Positions 26,372 through 34,853 of a DNA stretch of 64,000 nt are shown here, piece after piece; within the stretch, counting starts at the first letter, position 1, and the number at the start of each line of letters is the position of its first letter. A model generated the notes under the pieces. That model was not told the origin of the DNA. It was given only the letters and a program-made list of their open reading frames with translations, and made no database searches. Source of the DNA: Erythrobacter litoralis (GTDB taxonomy: Bacteria; Pseudomonadota; Alphaproteobacteria; Sphingomonadales; Sphingomonadaceae); NCBI RefSeq assembly GCF_029760855.1, contig NZ_SOSI01000006.1, forward strand, positions 148,672 through 212,671, read 5' to 3'. A program made the translations under genes and the position numbers.

Positions 26372-27022
26372 TTAGTTGCGCGAAGCGGCAGTGGTGGAGC
26401 GCCTCGCTTCGATAGCCTGTTCAAGCTGCCGAACTTGGAAGGAAACCGCTTCTCGCCACGCGGCATCTTCCGGCGCTGCCATAAGGGAGCGGTCCCACCA
26501 GTCGAGCGCTTCGCCGAGGTCGCCGGCATTGAGAGCGGACAAGCCGACGAAATATTGCGGAGCGCCGTTCACAGGTGGAACGGTCAGAGCGCGCTCGAAA
26601 GCGTAGGTCGCCGCGGGAGTCGAGGTGCTATCCGCATGGGCAACCAGCGCCATGCCGAGCGCGAGCCAGCCTTCCTGATCGTCTGGGTTCTCTTCGACCG
26701 CGACTCGATAGAACTGCGCGGCTCGTTCGTAGTCGCCTCGGCGCGCGAAGGCATCGGCGGTCACGATCCAGTTCGACGGCAGGCGTTCCGTATCGTAGAA
26801 CTGGCGCCGGGCCGCGACCATTTGCTCGCCATTCCCGTCCGCTTCGGCGATCGCCGCACGAGGCGATGCTGCCAGTTCGGGCGAACCCTGCGCCGCATAG
26901 CCCGCAAGGCCGAACAACAGCGCAGCCCCGAACAATGTCCAGCCGGAACGGCGCAGGCGGAGCGCAACGACTGCAAGCGCAAAGGCGGCCGCCGGCAAGG
27001 CAATGATCGCCAGCCAGCTCAA
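26372..27022 (-). CDS. ccmI: Cytochrome c biogenesis TPR protein CcmI/CycH
   Basis: A 216-residue protein with two N-terminal membrane segments and TPR-like helices (residues ~75-200), the heme-lyase subunit that presents apocytochrome c. The start is a TTG at 27022 overlapping the ccmH stop (TTGA); the frame is open further upstream, but that part is antisense-like. It is the last gene of the ccm operon. Confidence 0.85.
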   Translation of the reverse strand: MSWLAIIALPAAAFALAVVALRLRRSGWTLFGAALLFGLAGYAAQGSPELAASPRAAIAEADGNGEQMVAARRQFYDTERLPSNWIVTADAFARRGDYERAAQFYRVAVEENPDDQEGWLALGMALVAHADSTSTPAATYAFERALTVPPVNGAPQYFVGLSALNAGDLGEALDWWDRSLMAAPEDAAWREAVSFQVRQLEQAIEARRSTTAASRN

Positions 27023-27420
27023 CGCTGCCTCCGGAACCGGCGGAACAGCAGCGCGCCCGCCAGCAAGGCCAGCGCCCCCGGAATGGCGAAAAGGGGCCAC
27101 GTGCTGGTGTTGAGCGCCGGCGAGTAGCTTACGTAATTGCCGTAGCGATCCATCAGCCAACCGCGCACAGCTTCCGGTTTTTCTCCCGCTGCGATACGGA
27201 TGCGGACCTGGTGACGCATATCGCCCGCCATCGGCGCATCGCTATCGGCAATGGATTGGCTCTGGCATTTCAGGCAGCGCAGCGTTTCCATGAGGTCTTG
27301 TGCTACGGCCTCCTGAGCAGGATCGTCGAGCTGGCGATAGGCATAAGGCGCGGGCGGCATGGCGTCCTGCGCGGCGACAGGTGCCGCGACGAGAAGGGTC
27401 AGAAGGGCAATCCCTCTCAT
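27019..27420 (-). CDS. ccmH: Cytochrome c biogenesis protein CcmH
   Basis: A 133-residue periplasmic thiol protein. It has a signal peptide, the LRCLKCQSQSIADS motif (C49 and C52) that reduces apocytochrome c, and a C-terminal membrane anchor. Four-nt overlaps link it to ccmG and ccmI. Confidence 0.96.
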   Translation of the reverse strand: MRGIALLTLLVAAPVAAQDAMPPAPYAYRQLDDPAQEAVAQDLMETLRCLKCQSQSIADSDAPMAGDMRHQVRIRIAAGEKPEAVRGWLMDRYGNYVSYSPALNTSTWPLFAIPGALALLAGALLFRRFRRQR

Positions 27421-27944
27421 GCTCCGGCCTTTCGGAGTTCTTCGAGCAACACAGGCACGTCGGGCGCGCGAACATCGCCGATATGCTGATAGGTGATGAC
27501 CCCATCGCCATCGATCACGAAGGTTTCGGGCACCCCGGACGAACCGATGCCGAGCTGCACTTCGGACACGTCGTCGCGCCCAATGCTGCTATAGGGATTC
27601 CCATGTTCGTCTAGGAACGCCGCGATGTCTTCGGGCTTATCGCGGATGGCAATGCCGACGATGTCCGCGCCCCGCCGTTCCAGTTCGGCAAGCTGCGGCG
27701 CTTCCGCAATACACGGCAGGCACCAACTGGCCCAAATATTGAGCAGACGCGGCCGACCGTCCGCAAAATTGGCGCTGGTCACGCTCGGTCGGCCTTCGAC
27801 TGCCGACGGAAGTTCGAAATAGGGGAGCTTTTCGCCGATCATTGCGCTGCGGACGAAATCGTCCTTCGGTTGCGACAGGCTGTATGCGGCGACTGCAAGG
27901 AAGCCTGTAAACGCGGCGATGGGGAACCAGAGACGCCAGTTCAT
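27417..27944 (-). CDS. ccmG: Thiol:disulfide interchange protein CcmG/DsbE
   Basis: A 175-residue membrane-anchored thioredoxin-fold protein. An N-terminal anchor and the WASWCLPC active site (C75 and C78) mark it as the reductant of CcmH or apocytochrome c. ATGA overlap with ccmF. Confidence 0.95.
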   Translation of the reverse strand: MNWRLWFPIAAFTGFLAVAAYSLSQPKDDFVRSAMIGEKLPYFELPSAVEGRPSVTSANFADGRPRLLNIWASWCLPCIAEAPQLAELERRGADIVGIAIRDKPEDIAAFLDEHGNPYSSIGRDDVSEVQLGIGSSGVPETFVIDGDGVITYQHIGDVRAPDVPVLLEELRKAGA

Positions 27945-29896
27945 GCGAAGGCTTCTGCATCTTCGCGCCGCTCATCGACACGTCGCCGAACCCGCCGGCG
28001 TTTGATATCGCCGACCACCCTCCCGATCAGCGACAGGACGCCGCCCAGCGCAATCAAGCCGCCGCCATACCAGATGAAGGTGACAAACGGCTTCCACCAC
28101 AGGCGGATCTGCCAGCGACCGTCCTGCGCTTCCCCGCCCAGAACCGCATAAAGCTGGCCGTTCCACCGGGTGACGAGCTCACTCTCGGTCGTCTGCTGCG
28201 CAGGCGCCCAGAAGCTTCGAGCCATGGGGGCGATCTCGACCGGCGCATCGCCTTCGTAGCGTACGACCATGCGCCCGGCGAGTGCCGTCCAATTCGGCCC
28301 CGCCTGCGGCTCGACGGCGGCCAATCGTACACGCCATGGCCCTACCGTAGTATCCTGCCCCGCCTGAAGCGCCGCCAACCGCTCGGTCGAAAAGGCGCTC
28401 TCGCTGGCCATGCCGAACAGTGCGACCGCGATGCCGAAATGCGCGATCACCATGCCCCACGTGGCGAGCGGCGTTTTCAGCAAACGCCGACCCCGCAGCG
28501 GTAGGAAACTCGCAATGCCCAGCGTCAGTGCGAAAGCTAGGCCGAGCAGAGGAAGGAAAGCGATATCGGCAAGCAAGCCAATCGCTGTGAGTCCGGCGAT
28601 CAGCAATGCGCCGATCAGCACTACCTCCTTCCCGATGCGCCCCCATCGATCCCGCCGCCAACGCAGGAGCGGGCCGACGGCCATGATGGCGAACATCGGA
28701 ATGGCGAAGATGGCAGAGACCGGATTGAAATATGGCGGACCGACCGAAACCCGCACGTCGAACGCTTCGGTCAAGAGGGGATATAGGGTGCCGAGCAGCA
28801 CAATGGCCAGGATCGCGCTCAGCATGACGTTGTTGACCACCAGCGCCCCCTCGCGGCTGGCGACGGCGAACCGCTTGCCTTCCGCGATGGTCGAGGCCCT
28901 CAAGGCGAACAGCAGCAAAGCGCCGCCGATATAGATTGCCAGCAGGAACAGGATGAATGTTCCCCGCTCCGGATCGACGGCGAAGGCATGAACGCTCGTC
29001 AGGATGCCGGAGCGCACGAGGAACGTACCGACCATACTCATCGAGAAGGCGACCACGCCAAGCATGATCGTCCACACCCTGAGGGCATCGCGCGATGCGA
29101 GGACCGAGACCGAGTGGAGCAGGGCCGTCGCGGCGAGCCACGGCATGAGGCTGGCATTTTCCACCGGGTCCCAGAACCACCAGCCGCCCCAGCCGAGTTC
29201 ATAATAGGCCCAGTAACTACCTGCCGTGATGCCGAGCGTCAGAAAGACCCACGCGACCAGCACCCAGGGACGCATCACGCGCGCGAAATCGGGCGTCACC
29301 TCCCGGGTGATGAGCGCACCGACCGCGAAACTGAAGGCGACCGACAAGCCGACATAACCGAGATAGAGCGTCGGCGGATGAAGGGCCAAGCCGATATCCT
29401 GCAACAGGGGATTTAGGCCCAGTCCCTCGGCCGCCGCAGGTTCGAGCCGGGCGAACGGGTTGGAACTCAAAAGCAGGAAAGCGTAGAAGCCGAGCGCCAC
29501 GAACCCCTGCGCCGCCAATGTCGCCTGCATCGTGCGTTCGGGCAAGCGCTTCTCGACCAACGCGATCAGGGCCCCGGACAGCGCCATCACGGTGACCCAC
29601 AACAGCATCGAACCTTCGTGGTTGCCCCAGGCACCGGAGACCTTGTAGATCCACGGCTTCATCGAATGCGAATTCGCCGCAACCAGTTCGACCGAGAGAT
29701 CGGTCACCGCGAAAACGTAAAGCAGCGCCAGAAAGGAAACGAGCGCCAAGGTACCCTGTACCACCGCACTCGGGCGAGAAATTTGCGCGATCTCGCCATC
29801 CGGGCCGGTGCGCAAGGCCAGCGCGCCCGCCACCATCTGCAGAAAGGCGAGCGCTGCGGCGAGCCACAGCGCGGCGAGACCGAGTTCCGCAATCAT
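27941..29896 (-). CDS. ccmF: Cytochrome c heme lyase subunit CcmF
   Basis: A 651-residue polytopic protein of the heme lyase. The WWD heme-handling domain reads WGGWWFWDPVENASLMPW, and conserved periplasmic histidines are present. It overlaps ccmE and ccmG by 4 nt each. Confidence 0.97.
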   Translation of the reverse strand: MIAELGLAALWLAAALAFLQMVAGALALRTGPDGEIAQISRPSAVVQGTLALVSFLALLYVFAVTDLSVELVAANSHSMKPWIYKVSGAWGNHEGSMLLWVTVMALSGALIALVEKRLPERTMQATLAAQGFVALGFYAFLLLSSNPFARLEPAAAEGLGLNPLLQDIGLALHPPTLYLGYVGLSVAFSFAVGALITREVTPDFARVMRPWVLVAWVFLTLGITAGSYWAYYELGWGGWWFWDPVENASLMPWLAATALLHSVSVLASRDALRVWTIMLGVVAFSMSMVGTFLVRSGILTSVHAFAVDPERGTFILFLLAIYIGGALLLFALRASTIAEGKRFAVASREGALVVNNVMLSAILAIVLLGTLYPLLTEAFDVRVSVGPPYFNPVSAIFAIPMFAIMAVGPLLRWRRDRWGRIGKEVVLIGALLIAGLTAIGLLADIAFLPLLGLAFALTLGIASFLPLRGRRLLKTPLATWGMVIAHFGIAVALFGMASESAFSTERLAALQAGQDTTVGPWRVRLAAVEPQAGPNWTALAGRMVVRYEGDAPVEIAPMARSFWAPAQQTTESELVTRWNGQLYAVLGGEAQDGRWQIRLWWKPFVTFIWYGGGLIALGGVLSLIGRVVGDIKRRRVRRRVDERREDAEAFA

Positions 29897-30363
29897 TCGA
29901 GCCCGACCGTCGTTTCCTCGGCCATCTCGGCAGCCTGATGCTCGCTCATGCCTTCGAGCTCGCGAGGCACGTAATTCTCATCATGCTTGGCGAGAAGGTT
30001 GTCGGCGACAAAGATGCCGTCCGGACCCAGCCGGCCTTCGGCGACCACGCCGGAACCCTCGACGAAGAGATCGGGCACGATCCCGGAGAATCTCACCGGA
30101 ATGCGAGAGTTTTCCCGGCCAGTGACGGCAAAATCGATCGTCACTCCGTCGCTCAGCGTCATCAGCGATCCCGGCTCGACCATGCCGCCAAGCCGCACGG
30201 CCTGACCGACGGCGGGCGGATCGTCGCGCATTTGTTCGGGAAGGTAGAAATAGCTCGCTTGGTTACGCAGCGCGTAGCCCGCAAGCAGCCCCGCCGCGAC
30301 CAGCGCGATCAGTGCCAGCACGACAAGTACGAGCCTCTGGTGCTTGGGTTTTAGCGCGCTCAT
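29893..30363 (-). CDS. ccmE: Cytochrome c maturation heme chaperone CcmE
   Basis: A 156-residue heme chaperone with one N-terminal anchor and a periplasmic OB fold. The covalent heme ligand H127 and following Y131 are in LAKHDENYVP. The Rieske-like loop VAEGRLGPDG is present. Confidence 0.97.
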   Translation of the reverse strand: MSALKPKHQRLVLVVLALIALVAAGLLAGYALRNQASYFYLPEQMRDDPPAVGQAVRLGGMVEPGSLMTLSDGVTIDFAVTGRENSRIPVRFSGIVPDLFVEGSGVVAEGRLGPDGIFVADNLLAKHDENYVPRELEGMSEHQAAEMAEETTVGLE

Positions 30364-30500
30364 CGTCTGCGAGCCCGTTCACGTTTCGCCTCGGCACGGC
30401 GCATCGCGATCCAGCTCCACGCGACCAGCGCGAGGGTGGCGAGGATCGCCACGGCGAAAGCCGCGATTACGAATGGCCATTGATCGAGCGTTTCGCGCAT
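30360..30500 (-). CDS. ccmD: Heme exporter protein CcmD
   Basis: A 46-residue protein with a single membrane helix (PFVIAAFAVAILATLALVAW) and a highly basic tail. It stabilises the CcmABC-CcmE complex. Its start shares one base with the ccmC stop (TGATG), and its stop overlaps ccmE by 4 nt; position and shape fix the identity. Confidence 0.88.
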   Translation of the reverse strand: MRETLDQWPFVIAAFAVAILATLALVAWSWIAMRRAEAKRERARRR

Positions 30501-31222
30501 CAGATCGCCTCCAGCGCCTTGCGCCTCAGCCGCGCCTCGGCCTGCCGTTCGGCCAGCAAGGCGCGCATCCGGGCGAGGACCACGCCGCCGAAAACGAGCG
30601 AGAAGCCCAGCGCGGCGATAAGGAGGGGCACGAGAAATTCGGCATCGATGGCGCTTTTGCCCATTGTGATGCTGGGAGGCTGGTGCAGCGAATTCCACCA
30701 CACTACGCTGCGATTGATGATCGGAATATTCACCGCCCCGATCAGCCCGAAAATCGCCGGAATACGGGCAGATACGCCTTCGCGATCAGCCGCCTGTGCA
30801 AGCGCGATGTAGGCGACATAGAGGAAAGCCAGCACCAGCATCGAAGTCAATCGCCCGTCCCATACCCACCATGTGCCCCATGTGGGCCGGCCCCAAATCG
30901 AGCCGGTGATGAGGCAAATCACGGCGAAGACCAGACCGGGGACCGCCGCCGCGCGGGCGGCGATCGCGGCGAGCGGATGCCGCCAGACGAGATAGACGAG
31001 GCTCGCCACGGCAATTGCGCTCCACCCTGCCATACCGAGCCACGCAGTCGGCACGTGGATGAAGATTATCCGCACAGTCTCGCCCATCAACCGGTCGGGC
31101 GGCACGACAAACAGGCCCCACGCCAGCGCCCCGCCCGCCATAACCAGACCGCCAGCCAGCAGCAGAGGCGTGAGCCAGCGTGCGAGGCTCAGGAAGCGTT
31201 TCGGATTGGCGAAGCCGTGCAT
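30500..31222 (-). CDS. ccmC: Heme exporter/chaperone-loading protein CcmC
   Basis: A 240-residue, six-TM protein that loads heme onto CcmE. The WWD motif (WGTWWVWDGRLTS) and the HVPTAW histidine are conserved. It is the first of seven overlapping genes ccmC-I; ccmA and ccmB are not in the window. Confidence 0.97.
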   Translation of the reverse strand: MHGFANPKRFLSLARWLTPLLLAGGLVMAGGALAWGLFVVPPDRLMGETVRIIFIHVPTAWLGMAGWSAIAVASLVYLVWRHPLAAIAARAAAVPGLVFAVICLITGSIWGRPTWGTWWVWDGRLTSMLVLAFLYVAYIALAQAADREGVSARIPAIFGLIGAVNIPIINRSVVWWNSLHQPPSITMGKSAIDAEFLVPLLIAALGFSLVFGGVVLARMRALLAERQAEARLRRKALEAI

Positions 31223-31276
31223 GTCGATTTCTTCGGCGCTTTTACAGGGGCGCGCCTGACCCGCAAGTGAAGAAGG

Positions 31277-32341
31277 TCAGCGACCGATCAGCTTTTGCGC
31301 CATCCGGTCCGCCACCCGGTCCGGCGAAACACCGGTTTCGTCACTGGTGCGCCAGATATCGTTCAGCCGCTCGGGTATTTGCGCGATGCGGGCGCGCACC
31401 TCGTTGATGTCGCAGGGTGCCCCATCGGTCCGGCACAGATATTCGAGGGTGACCGAAATGATGCCGCCGGCATTGATGACGTAATCGGGTGCATAGAGGA
31501 TGCCGCGCTCGGCTAGCATCGGTCCGTGTTCTTCGCGCTTCAACTGGTTGTTCGCGCCCCCTGCAACGATCTTGCAATCGAGCCTTCCGATGCCCTCTTC
31601 GTCAAGGATGGCACCCAGTGCGTTCGGGCTGAATACGTCGCATGGGACCGACATGATTGCTTCATGGCTTACCGTTTCGGCGCCGAGTTCGGCAGCGAGC
31701 GCTTGCGCCCGGTCGGCGTCGATGTCGGATAAGGTAAGCCGTGCGCCTTCCTTTGCGAGCAGACGCGCGACGCCGCCGCCGACACTGCCCGTTCCCTGAA
31801 TAGCGACGTGTACACCTTCGACACTGTCCTTGCCGAGCTTGTGCTTAACCGCCGCCTTGATGCCGAGAAAAATCCCGAGCGCCGTGAACGGTCCGGGATC
31901 TCCACCCGCCGCATCGTTGCCCTCCGTCGGCAAGCCGGAAACATATTGTGTGCGCTGGGCCACCGCCGCCATGTCGGCTTCGGTGATGCCCACGTCTTCC
32001 GCCGTCACGTAACGTCCGCCGAGGCCATCGACAGCATCGGCGAAGGCGGCAAGCAGCTTTGGAGATTTGGTGCGCTTCTCGTCCGCGAGAATGACGGCCT
32101 TACCGCCCCCCATCGGCAACCCGGCCATCGCGTTCTTGTAGCTCATGCCGCGGCTCAGACGGAGCGCATCGCGCATCGCGTCCTTGGGTTCCGCATAATG
32201 CCAGAACCGCGTGCCGCCCGCGCCCGGGCCGAGATGGGTGGAATGCAAAGCGATGATCGCGGTCAGTCCGCTTTCAGGATCACGCACCAATTCGACCAGC
32301 TCGTGATCGTCGTAATCCGCTTCGGTCCAGAACGCCGTCAT
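31277..32341 (-). CDS. Glu/Leu/Phe/Val dehydrogenase family (leucine dehydrogenase-like)
   Basis: A 354-residue NAD-dependent amino-acid dehydrogenase. Residues GMSYKNAMAGLPMGGGKAVI hold the catalytic/substrate lysine, and AIQGTGSVGGGVARLL is the dinucleotide-binding loop. The shorter length and motifs favour leucine or branched-chain substrates over glutamate, by family knowledge. The start at 32341 is preferred; the frame is open into tRNA-His but that part is not coding. 54 nt separate it from ccmC. Confidence 0.87.
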   Translation of the reverse strand: MTAFWTEADYDDHELVELVRDPESGLTAIIALHSTHLGPGAGGTRFWHYAEPKDAMRDALRLSRGMSYKNAMAGLPMGGGKAVILADEKRTKSPKLLAAFADAVDGLGGRYVTAEDVGITEADMAAVAQRTQYVSGLPTEGNDAAGGDPGPFTALGIFLGIKAAVKHKLGKDSVEGVHVAIQGTGSVGGGVARLLAKEGARLTLSDIDADRAQALAAELGAETVSHEAIMSVPCDVFSPNALGAILDEEGIGRLDCKIVAGGANNQLKREEHGPMLAERGILYAPDYVINAGGIISVTLEYLCRTDGAPCDINEVRARIAQIPERLNDIWRTSDETGVSPDRVADRMAQKLIGR

Positions 32342-32392
32342 TGTCCGCAATCCCGCAAGTGTTTCATCTTCGGCGGCTGCATGACGGGAAAA

Positions 32393-32470
32393 TGGGGCGA
32401 TCGACGGGGTTCGAACCCGCGACCTCCGGTACCACAAACCGGCGCTCTAACCAACTGAGCTACGATCGCC
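32393..32470 (-). tRNA. tRNA-His (anticodon GTG)
   Basis: On the minus strand the acceptor GCGATCG pairs with CGATCGC, with an encoded G-1 (32470) opposite discriminator C73, the tRNA-His identity pair. The anticodon stem CCGGT/ACCGG carries GTG, the T-arm has GGTTCGAACC, and CCA is encoded. Confidence 0.95.
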
Positions 32471-32571
32471 ACACGCCCCCGGACATGGCCGGGAAGGCGG
32501 CACATAGACGCGGGGCGGCGGGCGTCAACCCGCTTGGCGCGACGAAGGATGCGTGTTGCATAACAGGCCGA

Positions 32572-33297
32572 ATGAGGGAAGCGAAAAAGCGTGAGAAGCA
32601 AGATACGCGCAATTATCTTTCGCCTCTTGCGAGAGACTTCACGCTGCCTATTGTTCGCGCGATGACCGGACCGGGCGAATCCTCTGCTTCGACACTGCTT
32701 GCCCATGCGGGTGTGCAGAAAGTGCCAACCGACAAGGCGCAAGTCTTCCAACTGCGCGATTTCATATCGCAAGATCAGTGTAGGCAGTTGATAGCTCTGG
32801 TCGAGAAGGATCGGCGCCCTTCCACCCTGGCCGATGAAGGCGACGACCGCTATTTCCGGACGAGCGAAACGTGCGACCTTTCAGCTGACGAGCCGGTCGT
32901 GCGCGAACTCGAACGCGCGCTGTACGAGTTGAACGGAATCGACCTTGCACATGGCGAGCCTTTGCAAGGACAGCGCTACGATGTCGGGCAGGAGTTCAAA
33001 CCGCACTGCGATTATTTCAACCGCGGCGGACGTGACTGGGAAAAGTATTGCGGAGTCGCCGGTCAGCGTACCTGGACCTTCATGATCTACCTGAACGATG
33101 TCGAGGCAGGGGGTGCGACGCGGTTCAAAGCGTTAAAAAAGACGTTTCAGCCAGAAGCGGGAAAGCTCCTAGCCTGGAACAATTGGCGCGAGAACGGCGC
33201 GGAAAATCCGAACACGATTCATCATGGGATGAAGGTTCGAAAAGGCGTCAAATACGTACTGACCAAATGGTACCGCGAAAAGTCGTGGGGCTGGTGA
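32572..33297 (+). CDS. 2OG-Fe(II) oxygenase, prolyl 4-hydroxylase type
   Basis: A 241-residue iron- and 2-oxoglutarate-dependent hydroxylase. The Fe ligands are HCDYF (H145 and D147) and a distal His in NTIHHGMKV, followed by a 2OG-binding basic residue (RKGVKYVLTKW). The preceding double-stranded beta-helix strands are complete. The start at 32572 is favoured, with a weak AGG; an ATG at 32662 would remove the basic N-terminus. The protein substrate is unknown. Confidence 0.82.
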   Translation: MREAKKREKQDTRNYLSPLARDFTLPIVRAMTGPGESSASTLLAHAGVQKVPTDKAQVFQLRDFISQDQCRQLIALVEKDRRPSTLADEGDDRYFRTSETCDLSADEPVVRELERALYELNGIDLAHGEPLQGQRYDVGQEFKPHCDYFNRGGRDWEKYCGVAGQRTWTFMIYLNDVEAGGATRFKALKKTFQPEAGKLLAWNNWRENGAENPNTIHHGMKVRKGVKYVLTKWYREKSWGW

Positions 33298-33309
33298 AGC
33301 CCTGACAAG

Positions 33310-33343
33310 AAAAAGGCGGCCCCGCGAGGCCGCCTCTTTTTCA
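33310..33343. terminator. Bidirectional intrinsic terminator
   Basis: GGCGGCC (33315-33321) pairs with GGCCGCC (33328-33334), with A-run before and T-run after, so it works in both directions. It separates the convergent oxygenase and rpmE genes. Confidence 0.9.
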
Positions 33344-33358
33344 AAACTGTTAGCCGGA

Positions 33359-33592
33359 TCAGCTCTTCTTGCCGCCCAGCTTAATGCCGCCGAAGCGCTT
33401 GTTGAACGCCGCCACGCGGCCGCCTTCCTGCATCTGACGTGTGCCACCGGTCCATGCCGGGTGGCTCGTCGGGTCGATTTCCAGCGTCAGCGTGTCGCCT
33501 TCCTTGCCCCAGGTGGAGCGCGTCTGGAATTCGGTGCCGTCGGTCATCTTGACGGTGATGGTGTGGTAGTCGGGATGCCCTTCGGCTTTCAT
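33359..33592 (-). CDS. rpmE: 50S ribosomal protein L31
   Basis: A 77-residue L31 protein. [19 protein letters not shown] and the SHPAWTGG motif are family marks. It lacks the CxxC zinc pair of the zinc-bound form, so it is the zinc-independent type. Confidence 0.95.
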   Translation of the reverse strand: MKAEGHPDYHTITVKMTDGTEFQTRSTWGKEGDTLTLEIDPTSHPAWTGGTRQMQEGGRVAAFNKRFGGIKLGGKKS

Positions 33593-33686
33593 GTCGAATA
33601 TCCTTCTAGCTTCGGAGCGGTTCCGACCGATCCAGCTGTCGTTGGGAAAGGCGCGCGCTTAGCCGCGCGTAGCCCGAATTACAAGA

Positions 33687-34139
33687 TCATTCCGGCGCGT
33701 CGGCAATCATCGCTGTGAACTGCACCTCACAGGTCACCTTGCCATCAACTGAAGCCTCGCCCGCGAACTTGCAGACACGGGCGCGCTTTTGAACGAATTC
33801 GGCCTTCAGATTGAGGAGGACGCCGGGCGTTACCGGGGCACGGAACTTCGCATTCTCGATCGCCATGAAGTAAACGAGCTTGCCGGATCCGGCCAAACCG
33901 AGGGACTCTACCGCGAGCACTCCGGCGGCCTGCGCCAAAGCTTCGATCTGCAACACGCCCGGCATGATCGGCGCGCCGGGAAAGTGCCCTTGGAAGAACT
34001 GCTCGTTGAAGCTGACCGCCTTGACGGCATGGATACGCTCGTCGGCGATCAGTTCGGCAACCCGGTCGACCAGCAGCAGGGGATAGCGATGCGGCAGGCG
34101 CTTCAGCACTTCGACGACGTCGAACCCGGTCTCGCTCAT
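33687..34139 (-). CDS. fabZ: 3-hydroxyacyl-ACP dehydratase FabZ
   Basis: A 150-residue hot-dog dehydratase of fatty acid synthesis. The catalytic H52 is in [12 protein letters not shown] and E66 in [15 protein letters not shown] precedes the ATG at 34139; an upstream in-frame start at 34154 is less likely. It directly follows skp, without the usual lpxD between. Confidence 0.96.
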   Translation of the reverse strand: MSETGFDVVEVLKRLPHRYPLLLVDRVAELIADERIHAVKAVSFNEQFFQGHFPGAPIMPGVLQIEALAQAAGVLAVESLGLAGSGKLVYFMAIENAKFRAPVTPGVLLNLKAEFVQKRARVCKFAGEASVDGKVTCEVQFTAMIADAPE

Positions 34140-34160
34140 ATCCCCTGCCCCCATCTTAAA

Positions 34161-34853
34161 TCAGCGACCAGACGGTTGCGCGGCCGGCTGCTGGGTCTGG
34201 CCCTGCTGCGCGGCAACGGCCTGCTGCTGCGCGGCGGCGGCGGCGAGGCCCTGTATTTCCTGATACACGGCAACCGCATTGCGGCTCGGCTGGTAGTTCG
34301 CAGGCGGAGCGATCTGCACCGAAGGAACCCGGGCATCCATCGCCGTTACGACCTTCTGATTGATCGTCGCGGCCTGGGGCGCAAAAACGACCGAGTCGGG
34401 TGACAACAAAATTTGGATCGAGTTCTGCTGCACGACTTCCTGAATGACTGCAGGATACTGCTGGAGCATCTGGTCGATCGCGTAGACACGGGCGATTTCG
34501 ATCTGTCCGCCGAGCTGTTCGATTTCCGTTTCAAGCTGACGGATCTGCGCGGCCTGCGGTGCGCTTTGCGCAGCCTGCTGCTCGGTCTGGTCGAACTGGC
34601 CATCGCCGTTCGTATCGAGCTGCTGCAGCAGGGTTTGGCGCTGCTGGGTCTTCTGCTGGATCTGAGTTGCCTGCGCCTGATAGGTCGTACCGATCTGCTG
34701 ATAGGCGGAGCGGAACGCTGCCGTGCTCGCGATCACGCGAGGTGCATCGACGACAGCGATGTTGCCGCTGACCTGCGCTGCGGCAGGCGAAACCGAGACT
34801 GTGGCTGCACCGGCAAGCGCTGCGGCGGTAAGAGCTTTGGTGAGAAATTTCAT
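34161..34853 (-). CDS. skp: OmpH/Skp-like periplasmic chaperone
   Basis: A 230-residue secreted protein with a signal peptide ending near AAAQ, then a long Gln-rich helical tentacle (residues ~50-150), as in Skp. The C-terminal ~30 residues are unusually rich in Q and A. It overlaps the bamA stop by one base, so it is coupled with the beta-barrel assembly gene it serves. Confidence 0.85.
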   Translation of the reverse strand: MKFLTKALTAAALAGAATVSVSPAAAQVSGNIAVVDAPRVIASTAAFRSAYQQIGTTYQAQATQIQQKTQQRQTLLQQLDTNGDGQFDQTEQQAAQSAPQAAQIRQLETEIEQLGGQIEIARVYAIDQMLQQYPAVIQEVVQQNSIQILLSPDSVVFAPQAATINQKVVTAMDARVPSVQIAPPANYQPSRNAVAVYQEIQGLAAAAAQQQAVAAQQGQTQQPAAQPSGR

